Part shown: piece after piece, positions 5,685 through 12,794 of the stretch
How the letters are laid out: each line of letters begins with the position of its first letter
Position numbering within the stretch: position 1 is the stretch's first letter
Source of the DNA: Candidatus Hydrogenedentes bacterium CG07_land_8_20_14_0_80_42_17
Lineage (GTDB): Bacteria; UBA8481
NCBI GenBank assembly: GCA_002780065.1
Contig: PEWQ01000081.1
Coordinates: 1-13,278, forward strand
Direction of reading: 5' to 3'
Length of the DNA: 13,278 nucleotides
Position numbers and translations under genes: made by a program
The notes under the pieces: model-generated
What the model saw: the letters and a program-made list of their open reading frames with translations, nothing else
What the model was told of the DNA's origin: nothing
Database searches by the model: none

Positions 5685-7754
5685 TCATATTGCCACCCAT
5701 ACCACTAGAATAATGAATGCGACCATTAGACCCAGTATGTAGTCTCCAAGCCTGCCAGTCTGAATCATTCGAATTTTGTCGCCGGCATCTCGTATTAAAT
5801 CCGCAGTACCGTTTGCAACATAATCGATGCCTCTGAAGTCGGCAATTCCTGCTCCTTTAGAAACAATGACCGATGCAGTTCCAAAAGAATCTACAATTCG
5901 GTCGATTACTCTTCTATCGAAGATTCCGAGAGCTTTTGAAATTTCGATAACTTTTTTAATAAGCCAGAGATAAAAGTCGTCAACCCACCAGAGATTTACA
6001 AGAGCTTTATGAATTGATCGCCCGATAATTCCGCGCGTAAATATTTCGGCAGATATTTTTTCAAAGTGATAGACAATGAATGCGAGACCGATTCCGCTCA
6101 AACTTACAATTATAGACAGCACCATTGCTACAGTGTGCGCGCTATGCGGAATTTCTTCTTCCCCCCCGCCGAGCGCCCCACTGCCGAGCGCCCCACCGCC
6201 GAGCGCCCCACCGCCGAGCGATACAATAGATTCAAACGGCGTTCTCAACCACGACCAGCCCGACGCTATTGCAAATAGAGAAAGAATAATTAGAGGAACA
6301 GTCATTGATGCTGAACTTTCATGAGCATGTTCGAAGCGATGATGATCCTTTGGTTTTCCGTGAAAGACAAGGATCATCATTCTGAATGTGTAAAACGCAG
6401 TGAACGCAGTAGCGGAAATAAGCAGAAGAAAAGGAATGTAGCCTGCCGCACCGCGCTTCATGCCCCAGCCCAACGATACAGCGAGAATTTCATCTTTGGA
6501 GAAAAAACCTGAAAATCCAGGAAACCCTGTCAGTGCCAGTGCGCCGATCAGCATTGTAAAATAAGTGATCGGCATTTTTTGCTTAAGCCCACCCATCTCT
6601 CTCATGTCGCGTGTGTGCACTGCGTGGAGTACTGACCCTGAACCGAGAAAGAGTAGTGCCTTGAAGAACGCGTGCGTTACAAGATGAAATAAACCCGGCG
6701 TCCATCCTCCGACACCGAGCGACGCAAGCATGAACCCGAGCTGAGAAATAGTCGAGTATGCGAGTACTTTTTTGAAGTCCATTGCAGCGAGTGCCATTGA
6801 AGCCGCAAAGAGCGCAGTGAAACTTCCAACACCTGCTGTGACGATAAGCGCGGACTCAGGAAAGAACCCGAACGATATCGATCTGCCAACAAGATAAATT
6901 CCTGCGGCGACCATTGTTGCGGCGTGAATTAAAGCTGAGACCGGAGAAGGACCTTCCATTGCATCAGGCAGCCATACGTGAAGAGGAAACTGCGCCGACT
7001 TTCCAATTGCTCCAAGAAGTATGAGAAGTGATGCGGCTAACAATGCGGATTGCGATACTGCTCCGTTCGCAATTGCAGAATGAATTCCTCTAAAGGTAAA
7101 TGAACCTGTTGCTGAATAAAGAATAGCTATTGCAACGAAGAGCGCGGCGTCTCCGACTCGAGTTGTAAGAAACGCTTTCATTCCGGCTTTTCGCGGGGCG
7201 TCTCGGTCGTAGCCGACATCGGGGCACCACGAATAAAATCCGATTAGAAGATATGAACAGAGCCCCATGAGTTCCCAGAAAATAAAGAGGAAGAGGAGAT
7301 TGTCGGAGATGACCAATCCCAGCATTGCGAATGTGAAGAAAGATGTCTGTGCGAAGAAGCGCGAGTAGAGTGGATTTCCGTGCATGTAGCCGGAAGAGAA
7401 GATATGTATCAGAAGCGATACTGTAGTGACCATGAAGAGTGTTGCAATAGAAAGACCGTCAGTAAAAAAACCTAATTTGAACGCCTCGCCGAGCGCCCCC
7501 CCGCCGAGCGCCCCACCGCCGAGCGCCCCACCGCCGAGCGCCCCCCCGCCGAACGCCCAATCGACGGAGAGCGAAATATGAGGAACAGTCTGTTTTAGAA
7601 AAAAAGTAGGAATGAATAACGATAAAGCAGTTATCCAAGAAATTGTAATGCCAAGAATCGGGAGCCAGTCGCCTTTGCGGGGAAGTTTTCTTCCGATTAG
7701 AAGCTGAATCACGCTTGCGAAGAGTGGAGGAAAAAGAATCAGCAATATTTTCAT
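5685..7754 (-). CDS. nuoL: NADH-quinone oxidoreductase subunit L with two GGGAL repeat insertions
   Basis: The distal proton-pumping subunit of complex I, with the lateral helix and C-terminal extension expected of NuoL. At 689 residues it is longer than most family members. Signatures are GLSIATLFMVTTVSLLIHIF, FIFWELMGLCSYLLIGFYS with Glu161, GKSAQFPLHVWLPDAMEGP with Lys252, and HAFFKALLFLGSGSVLH. Two low-complexity insertions explain much of the extra length: (GGGAL) repeats at about residues 69-89, in the loop before the conserved DGLS segment, and at about 513-530, in the loop after GWSWL. Both are in loops between predicted helices of the same parity, so probably on the same membrane face. 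The core motifs are intact, so the protein is likely functional. It overlaps nuoK by 4 bp and has a clear AAAGGA ribosome site. Confidence 0.96.
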   Translation of the reverse strand: MKILLILFPPLFASVIQLLIGRKLPRKGDWLPILGITISWITALSLFIPTFFLKQTVPHISLSVDWAFGGGALGGGALGGGALGGGALGEAFKLGFFTDGLSIATLFMVTTVSLLIHIFSSGYMHGNPLYSRFFAQTSFFTFAMLGLVISDNLLFLFIFWELMGLCSYLLIGFYSWCPDVGYDRDAPRKAGMKAFLTTRVGDAALFVAIAILYSATGSFTFRGIHSAIANGAVSQSALLAASLLILLGAIGKSAQFPLHVWLPDAMEGPSPVSALIHAATMVAAGIYLVGRSISFGFFPESALIVTAGVGSFTALFAASMALAAMDFKKVLAYSTISQLGFMLASLGVGGWTPGLFHLVTHAFFKALLFLGSGSVLHAVHTRDMREMGGLKQKMPITYFTMLIGALALTGFPGFSGFFSKDEILAVSLGWGMKRGAAGYIPFLLLISATAFTAFYTFRMMILVFHGKPKDHHRFEHAHESSASMTVPLIILSLFAIASGWSWLRTPFESIVSLGGGALGGGALGSGALGGGEEEIPHSAHTVAMVLSIIVSLSGIGLAFIVYHFEKISAEIFTRGIIGRSIHKALVNLWWVDDFYLWLIKKVIEISKALGIFDRRVIDRIVDSFGTASVIVSKGAGIADFRGIDYVANGTADLIRDAGDKIRMIQTGRLGDYILGLMVAFIILVVWVAI
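6166..6220. repeat. 15-bp minisatellite in nuoL, distal array
   Basis: About 3.7 tandem copies of ccgccgagcgcccca (plus strand). Copy 2 (6181-6195) differs by one base (ctgcc), changing GGG to GSG in the protein. On the coding strand the unit reads GGGAL. It abuts a run of seven C at 6161-6167. The G+C content is far above that of the flanking gene. Confidence 0.92.
7486..7560. repeat. 15-bp minisatellite in nuoL, proximal array
   Basis: Five tandem copies of the same 15-bp unit as at 6166-6220. Two central copies (7501-7515, 7516-7530) are perfect, 7531-7545 has one change, and the outer two (7486-7500, 7546-7560) are degenerate. It encodes four consecutive GGGAL units between DWAF and EAFKLGF. 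Two C7 runs occur at 7496-7502 and 7541-7547. Confidence 0.92.
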
Positions 7755-8059
7755 CTCGCTAATTCCTTTCTGGACTCTATGTCGGAACTTCTCATTATTG
7801 CGAAGAATGCAAATACGAGAGCAAGGCTCACAGCCGCCTCTGCCGCGGCTCCTGCCATAATCATTATCGCGAATACTGCTCCGTTTGCATCGCCGTATCC
7901 CGCTCCAAACGCAACAAAATTCAGAATGGCCGCATTCAGCATGAGCTCAATTCCGAAGAGCATTCTGATTATAGACCTATGCAGAGTAATAGCTGCCAAC
8001 CCGAGTGCGAAGAGAATGGAACCGACAACTAGAGCAAAGAACGGAGGCAAAGCGTTCAT
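7751..8059 (-). CDS. nuoK: NADH-quinone oxidoreductase subunit K
   Basis: A 102-residue, three-helix membrane subunit of complex I and relative of MrpC, of normal length. The two buried glutamates of the proton path are present: Glu38 in RMLFGIELMLNAAILNFVAF and Glu74 in MAGAAAEAAVSLALVFAFF. It overlaps nuoJ upstream and nuoL downstream by 4 bp each (ATGA), so the three are translationally coupled. An AAGGA ribosome site precedes the ATG. Confidence 0.97.
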   Translation of the reverse strand: MNALPPFFALVVGSILFALGLAAITLHRSIIRMLFGIELMLNAAILNFVAFGAGYGDANGAVFAIMIMAGAAAEAAVSLALVFAFFAIMRSSDIESRKELAR

Positions 8060-8559
8060 GACTTGAGTTCCTTTCGAATGAGGATTATTGAAGCAATTAG
8101 AGCCGCAAGAAGTAGAATAGATATAACCTCGAATGCGAGCAGATTAGTTGTCAGCAATGAAAATCCGATCTCTTTCGCTGAAATATTTGTCATGCTGTAA
8201 CTCCAGATGGGATCGAGAAAGAAAGGTGTTGCAGATGCAATAAGAAGAATGCCTGCTACTGCTATTGATAAAACTCCTGACATAATCAAAGAACTTTTAT
8301 TTCTCCTGAAAAATGCTTGTTCGATATTCTCGGTCACAAGTATCGAGAAGAGAAACAGAACAAAAACTCCTCCAACGTAAATCAATACTTGAAGTGCGGC
8401 TACGGTTGTATTTCCGTAAAGAACCATGAGCCCTGCGATTCCGCATAGAGTGCCCATAAGCCCGAATGCGGCTCGAAAGACGCGTTTTGCTAGAACGACA
8501 ACCAGCGCGAATCCAAGCGCCATTGCGGCAAAGAATGCGAATAAAGAGAGTTTGAGCAT
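8056..8559 (-). CDS. nuoJ: NADH-quinone oxidoreductase subunit J
   Basis: A 167-residue membrane subunit of complex I with about five helices, normal for NuoJ. The most conserved segment, helix 3 (QVLIYVGGVFVLFLFSILV), matches the family pattern in which a pi-bulge region couples quinone chemistry to pumping. It starts on the last A of the nuoI stop (TAATG), with a strong GAGGAG ribosome site 8 bases upstream, and overlaps nuoK by 4 bp. Confidence 0.96.
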   Translation of the reverse strand: MLKLSLFAFFAAMALGFALVVVLAKRVFRAAFGLMGTLCGIAGLMVLYGNTTVAALQVLIYVGGVFVLFLFSILVTENIEQAFFRRNKSSLIMSGVLSIAVAGILLIASATPFFLDPIWSYSMTNISAKEIGFSLLTTNLLAFEVISILLLAALIASIILIRKELKS

Positions 8560-9167
8560 TATTTCGACTCCTCGGCGATATTTATTTTTGTTGAGGCTAT
8601 TGCCGCCGCCGCCGACTTTGCTTCTTCAGATTTCTTTTTTGCCTCTGCCGCTTTTTTTACACGTTCTTCAGCATCTTTTCTTTTTCTTGCAAGGCCATCT
8701 TCAGTTTGTTTGAAATAATATTTTATCTGCTCTTTTGAATCCGACGAGTATTCATAATCGCTGACGAAGATAAGGCATTTTTTGCCTTTGGCATTTTTGG
8801 TTGTTTCCGGGCACGCTTCAGTGCATAGCCCGCAAAATAGGCATGCTGTCATGTCGAGCGAATATTCAGTGAGAATTCGTTTTTTATCCGCACCCATTTC
8901 GTGTTTTACTGTTATGCATTTAGTAGGGCATGCTCTAGCGCAAAGTTCGCAGGAAATGCATCGTTCAGGATCGTTTAAAAGCCTTCCGCGGAAATTTTCG
9001 GGAACGTTCAATTTTTCGCGCGGATAGCGAACCGTGACTATTTCGTTTGGTCTAACAAAATACTTTCCGGTGATAAGCATTCCTTGAACCGATGTGACAA
9101 GAATATTAACGAGCCATCCGACGGATTCAAACATCTCTTTGACGATAGGCCTTGCCTGCATATTCAT
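8559..9167 (-). CDS. nuoI: NADH-quinone oxidoreductase subunit I (8Fe ferredoxin-type)
   Basis: A 202-residue peripheral-arm subunit that carries clusters N6a and N6b between the electron input and NuoB. The two 4Fe-4S motifs are complete: C70-ISCELCARAC80-P and C109-LFCGLCTEAC119-P. The N-terminal amphipathic region (about 1-45, including VKEMFESVGWLVNILVTSVQ) is the expected membrane-surface anchor. Beyond residue about 155 is an unusual tail of roughly 48 residues, very rich in Lys, Glu and Ala (KRKDAEERVKKAAEAKKKSE), predicted helical. Most NuoI proteins end soon after the ferredoxin domain. It overlaps nuoH by 4 bp and has an AAAGG ribosome site. It is part of the complex I operon rather than a free ferredoxin. 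Confidence 0.96.
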   Translation of the reverse strand: MNMQARPIVKEMFESVGWLVNILVTSVQGMLITGKYFVRPNEIVTVRYPREKLNVPENFRGRLLNDPERCISCELCARACPTKCITVKHEMGADKKRILTEYSLDMTACLFCGLCTEACPETTKNAKGKKCLIFVSDYEYSSDSKEQIKYYFKQTEDGLARKRKDAEERVKKAAEAKKKSEEAKSAAAAIASTKINIAEESK

Positions 9168-10378
9168 TCAGTGGCCTTTCTCGAAATGCTTTTTGTTCTG
9201 ATTCCTTTAGCTACTTCGAACGCAAAGAGTGCGAGAAGAATAAGGATACAGAAGCGCCAGAAGATTGCGAAAACAAGAGAGGTTTGAAATAATGCGGCGG
9301 CGGCTCCGACAAAAGCGATTATTGAAAGAGGGAGCATAGCTTTCCAGCAGAGCGTCATCAGTTGATCGACTCTGAATCTCGGAAGAGTCCATCTCAGCCA
9401 GATCATTATTATGACAAGCAGAAGAGCTTTTGCTCCAAGAACAAACGGACCAAGAAAATAATATCTGTCGAGCCATTGAATGCCGGAATAATAACCGCCA
9501 AAGAAAAATACAGAGGCGATCAAAGAGACGAGAAGCATGTTGATGTATTCGGCGAACATGAAGAGCGCAAACCGCATTCCCGAATATTCCGTGTGATATC
9601 CGGCAACAAGTTCGGCTTCCGCTTCAGGAATGTCGAACGGAGTTCGATTAGTTTCCGCGAGTGAAGATATGATGTAGATGATTGCAGCGATGAAGAGCCA
9701 GACATTCGAGAAAGCGTGCCAGTTCCATGCCCAACCGCTTTGATTGTCTGCGATGTCCGCCAGCGCGAGGCTTCCTGTTGTCATTACTACGGAGAGCAAT
9801 GCAAGTCCCATTGGTACTTCGTAGCTGACTACTTGCGCAACCGATCGTATGGCTCCGTAGAGCGACCACTTGTTGTTGGAAGCGTAACCTCCCATAACGA
9901 TTCCGACGGCAACAATAGAAGATGCTGCGAGGATAACGAGAATTCCGGCATCGATATCCGCAGGCGTAAAGAACGGAGCGAACGGGATGACGACAAAAGA
10001 CGTAATCGTCGCCGCAAAAACGATTGCCGGCGCAAGTTTAAAGATAAGCGAATCTGCTTTCGCAGGCACTGTGTCTTCTTTGCCGAGCAGTTTTATTCCA
10101 TCAGCAATCAACACTCCAAGTCCGTACCAGCCTTTGGGAAGAATTTTCATTCCGGCAATTCTCAGTTCTATTTCAGGCCCAACTTCCATGGGCCCTAGTC
10201 TGCATTGCATGAATGCCATGATTTTTCGTTCAGCGTAAACTGCTAGAGCTCCATAAGCAGAGAGCACTCCAAGAATTACAGCTCCTGAAATTATTCCGTA
10301 GAGAATCCACGCAAGAGGCTGATGATTTAATAAACCGGCAATAAAAGAGACAAAATAATTTTGCAAGAAGGAACTCAT
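9164..10378 (-). CDS. nuoH: NADH-quinone oxidoreductase subunit H with insertion in loop 1
   Basis: The membrane subunit that forms the quinone chamber with NuoD and NuoB and joins the two arms of complex I. It has 404 residues, somewhat longer than usual. Typical segments are AVYAERKIMAFMQCRLGP, ADGIKLLGKEDTVP, GGYASNNKWSLYGAIRSVAQ, and ETNRTPFDIPEAEAELVAGY followed by HTEYSGMRFALFMFAEY. The sequence after RLGPMEVGP would normally run straight into G-L-x-Q-x-x-A-D. Here about 17 extra residues (70-86, EIELRIAGMKILPKGWY) lie between, in the first cytoplasmic loop near the quinone tunnel. Its start overlaps the nuoD stop by 4 bp. GAGG precedes the ATG by about 8 bases. Confidence 0.97.
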   Translation of the reverse strand: MSSFLQNYFVSFIAGLLNHQPLAWILYGIISGAVILGVLSAYGALAVYAERKIMAFMQCRLGPMEVGPEIELRIAGMKILPKGWYGLGVLIADGIKLLGKEDTVPAKADSLIFKLAPAIVFAATITSFVVIPFAPFFTPADIDAGILVILAASSIVAVGIVMGGYASNNKWSLYGAIRSVAQVVSYEVPMGLALLSVVMTTGSLALADIADNQSGWAWNWHAFSNVWLFIAAIIYIISSLAETNRTPFDIPEAEAELVAGYHTEYSGMRFALFMFAEYINMLLVSLIASVFFFGGYYSGIQWLDRYYFLGPFVLGAKALLLVIIMIWLRWTLPRFRVDQLMTLCWKAMLPLSIIAFVGAAAALFQTSLVFAIFWRFCILILLALFAFEVAKGIRTKSISRKATE

Positions 10379-11487
10379 CTATCAACCTCGCCCAATACAA
10401 TATCTATTGAGCCGAGAAGCGCGACCAGGTCCGCAATCATCAAATTGCGGCTGTACTCATGGAAACCGGAAAGTGCGCAGAACGAAGGAGATTTTGCTTT
10501 TACTCGAAACGGCTTCAAGTCTCCATCGGAAATTACATAAAAACCTATTTCGCCTCGAGCGCCTTCAGTACGCGCGTATATCTCTCCAGGTGCAGGTTTA
10601 AAGACTTTAATCGCGGCGGATATCGGACCGGCTGGAATCTGCTCGACAGCCTGCTCTAGTATCTTAAGCGATTCTTCAATCTCGATTAGTCTGACCATAT
10701 AACGATTCCACGAATCGCCGCTAACTCCGTGTTCGCACGTGCCTACGGCGATTTTAAATTCAAATCTGTCGTATATGCTGTAAGGATCGCATTTGCGCAG
10801 ATCCCATTCCATTCCTGTGGCTCTTAGATTCGGACCTGTAATGTTGTAATTGATTGCCTGCTCTCTGGTGATTATGCCGACATTAGCCGTGCGCTCGATG
10901 AAGATTCTATTGTATGACAAAAGCTGATGATATTCGGGAAGCCGGGTTCTCATATCTTTGATAAAGAGCTTAATCATTTCGCATATTTTAGAGTCGCAAT
11001 CGGACATGACTCCGCCTATTCTTATGTAGTGATACAACAACCGAGCTCCGGACATCATTTCGAGAATATCCAAAATTTTTTCGCGGTCGCGGAACGCATG
11101 AAGAAACGGAGTGAACGCGCCCATATCAATTCCAAATGTTCCGAACGCAACGAGATGCGAAGCAATACGCTGAAGCTCTGCAGAAATGACTCTGCAATAT
11201 TCGCCGCGCTCGGGTACGGTCGCATTTCCGAGTTTTTCCGCCGCAAGCACAAACGACCATTCGTTCGATATTGCCGCAACATAATCCATTCTGTCAGTGT
11301 AAGGAACAACTCCGTTCCATGAAACACGTTCTGCGCTCTTCTCGAAACAGCGGTGCAGGTATCCGATCTGAGGCAATGCCTCGCCTACAACCTCGCCGTC
11401 AGTCTTCAGAAGCAGTCGAAGCACTCCGTGAGTTGACGGGTGCTGAGGTCCCATGTTGATTACGAGTTCTTCGCCGTGCACTGTCAT
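10375..11487 (-). CDS. nuoD: NADH-quinone oxidoreductase subunit D
   Basis: The 49-kDa-type peripheral subunit related to the large subunit of NiFe hydrogenases. It forms the quinone-reduction site with NuoB. At 370 residues it matches the stand-alone NuoD family; it is not fused to NuoC, which is encoded separately upstream. GPQHPSTHGVLR holds His20, and TDRMDYVA holds Tyr69, equivalent to the quinone-head-group His and Tyr of Thermus complex I. The C terminus GEVDR is typical. It lacks the CxxC pairs that bind NiFe in hydrogenases, so it is not an energy-converting hydrogenase subunit. It overlaps nuoC (ATGA) and nuoH. GGAG precedes the ATG by 10 bases. Confidence 0.97.
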   Translation of the reverse strand: MTVHGEELVINMGPQHPSTHGVLRLLLKTDGEVVGEALPQIGYLHRCFEKSAERVSWNGVVPYTDRMDYVAAISNEWSFVLAAEKLGNATVPERGEYCRVISAELQRIASHLVAFGTFGIDMGAFTPFLHAFRDREKILDILEMMSGARLLYHYIRIGGVMSDCDSKICEMIKLFIKDMRTRLPEYHQLLSYNRIFIERTANVGIITREQAINYNITGPNLRATGMEWDLRKCDPYSIYDRFEFKIAVGTCEHGVSGDSWNRYMVRLIEIEESLKILEQAVEQIPAGPISAAIKVFKPAPGEIYARTEGARGEIGFYVISDGDLKPFRVKAKSPSFCALSGFHEYSRNLMIADLVALLGSIDIVLGEVDR

Positions 11488-12056
11488 TGTTTTTTTTCTC
11501 CATCGAGGAACTCTGCGCCTGAAGGTTTGCGTTTGTGCTCAACGTCATGATATCGCTCAGGAAAAACATAATCTTTTCTCAGCGGCCATCCTTCCCAATC
11601 TTCGGGACAGAGTATTCTTGAGAGCGCAGGATGCCCGTCAAAGATTACTCCGAACATGTCGTAAGCTTCGCGCTCATGCCAGTTTGCAACTCCCCAGATA
11701 CTGCTTACTGAGGGAAGACGCGGAGATGTGCGGTCGAGGCAGACCTTCAAAGCGATTTTATCGCGCGTAAAAGTGGAATTGAGGTGATACACAACTTGAA
11801 TCTCTTCTTTCGGCGGCGCAGGTTTTTGAGTTTTATTTTCTTGAGGCGACGAGGAAATTTTCATTCCTTTAGTATCCACTGCTGAGAGACACATTAGAGA
11901 ATCGAAACCGAGTTCTTTGCAGAATCTTGCTACTTCGCGTATAGATTCGGATTTAACTTCTATGAATGGAGAAGCAGTTTCAATATATTCTCCAATTGCA
12001 TCTCCGAACTGAGTCTTCAATTGGTTGTAAACAGTTTTACTCACAGTGATACCCAT
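11484..12056 (-). CDS. nuoC: NADH-quinone oxidoreductase subunit C
   Basis: The 30-kDa-type peripheral-arm subunit, 190 residues, structural and without cofactors. The family signature WHEREAYDMFGVIFDGHP is at 126-143, followed by LSRILCPEDWEGWPLRKDY. Between the N-terminal beta domain (ending SAVDTKG) and IQVVYHL is a Pro/Lys/Ser-rich low-complexity insertion (about 65-86, containing QENKTQKPAPPKEE) that most relatives lack, probably a flexible surface loop. The ATG at 12056 has no good Shine-Dalgarno sequence. A GTG four codons later is an alternative start. It lies 108 bp after nuoB, one of only two real gaps in the operon, and overlaps nuoD by 4 bp. Confidence 0.95.
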   Translation of the reverse strand: MGITVSKTVYNQLKTQFGDAIGEYIETASPFIEVKSESIREVARFCKELGFDSLMCLSAVDTKGMKISSSPQENKTQKPAPPKEEIQVVYHLNSTFTRDKIALKVCLDRTSPRLPSVSSIWGVANWHEREAYDMFGVIFDGHPALSRILCPEDWEGWPLRKDYVFPERYHDVEHKRKPSGAEFLDGEKKQ

Positions 12057-12164
12057 TGATGCGGAGCTTATGTGCCTTCATGATGTCTCTCATGACTGTT
12101 ATTGTATTTGATATTGCAAAGTGTAAAGTGCAAATTAAAGATTTTAATTTTTCTATTTTCATTT
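12057..12164 (-). other. nuoB-nuoC spacer with A+T-rich repeat-like sequence
   Basis: This 108-bp gap carries no gene. It contains three degenerate 7-base units (gcaaagt-gtaaagt-gcaaatt on the plus strand, 12116-12136). It runs into an A+T-rich stretch whose end (12155-12175) closely matches 5588-5608 in the nuoL/nuoM spacer and overlaps the last codons of nuoB. A short inverted repeat (catga/tcatg, near 12078-12094) is too weak to call a terminator. Confidence 0.45.
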
Positions 12165-12794
12165 TCAATTATTTTGAACGTCCTTTGTGAGAGGGGCAGT
12201 GGTGAGGGTATTATTCGACCACCTCGATCTTTCCCATGCGGCTCGAATTTGCCGATCGCGTCCTGTTCGAATATTGTCCTGAAGTTTAATCAAAGCATTC
12301 AGCAATGATTCGGGTCTTGGCGGGCATCCCGGCGCGTATACGTCTACAGGTACAACGAGATCGACTCCTTTCATTACGTGATATCCATTAAGATCGTATG
12401 GACCTCCGTTTGTAGCGCATGCGCCCATTGCAATGACCCATTTCGGCTCAGGCATTTGATGCCATAATCTTCTGACGCGTTCTCCCATTTTGTAGGTGAC
12501 GGTTCCTGCGACAATCATTAGATCAGCTTGTCTGGGCGAAGCTCGAAAAACTCCTGCGCCAAAACGATCCATGTCAAAACGCGATGCCGCAGTGGCCATC
12601 ATCTCGATTGCGCAACACGCAAGTCCAAAAGAAAACGGCCAAAGAGAATTCAGTCGTGAAGTCGATATGCACCAATCCGCCCATTTCAGCATTAGGTCAA
12701 GTCGCATGGCGACAGCAGATTCTCCTAGACGTGTAGATGTCGAGCGAATCGAATGCAGAAGATCTTCGAACTCTTCTATTCTGCCTTCATTCAT
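12165..12794 (-). CDS. nuoB: NADH-quinone oxidoreductase subunit B
   Basis: The peripheral-arm subunit that binds cluster N2, the last Fe-S cluster before quinone, 209 residues. The four ligands are visible: adjacent Cys60-Cys61 in [10 protein letters not shown], Cys126 in [10 protein letters not shown], and Cys157 in [11 protein letters not shown]. The N-terminal region before the conserved LNSLWPF segment is about 48 residues, longer than in many NuoB proteins and predicted helical. The C-terminal end ([15 protein letters not shown]) reads into the A+T-rich spacer repeat and may be a recently altered tail. Its ATG overlaps the nuoA stop by 8 bp (ATGAATGA), so the two are translationally coupled. 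Confidence 0.97.
   Translation of the reverse strand: MNEGRIEEFEDLLHSIRSTSTRLGESAVAMRLDLMLKWADWCISTSRLNSLWPFSFGLACCAIEMMATAASRFDMDRFGAGVFRASPRQADLMIVAGTVTYKMGERVRRLWHQMPEPKWVIAMGACATNGGPYDLNGYHVMKGVDLVVPVDVYAPGCPPRPESLLNALIKLQDNIRTGRDRQIRAAWERSRWSNNTLTTAPLTKDVQNN

Noticed and set aside
6066-6278. Plus-strand frames reading PTAERPTAER or PPSAPPPSAP across the nuoL repeat
   Set aside because: The repeat is stop-free in all six frames, so open frames across it carry no evidence of coding.
6166-7560. CRISPR-like array in nuoL
   Set aside because: The repeats are contiguous 15-bp units without spacers and lie within a protein-coding gene; no cas genes are present.
9716-10198. 160-codon open frame on the plus strand inside nuoH
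   Set aside because: Shadow of the highly conserved nuoH; the translation is rich in Arg, Cys and Ser and resembles no family.
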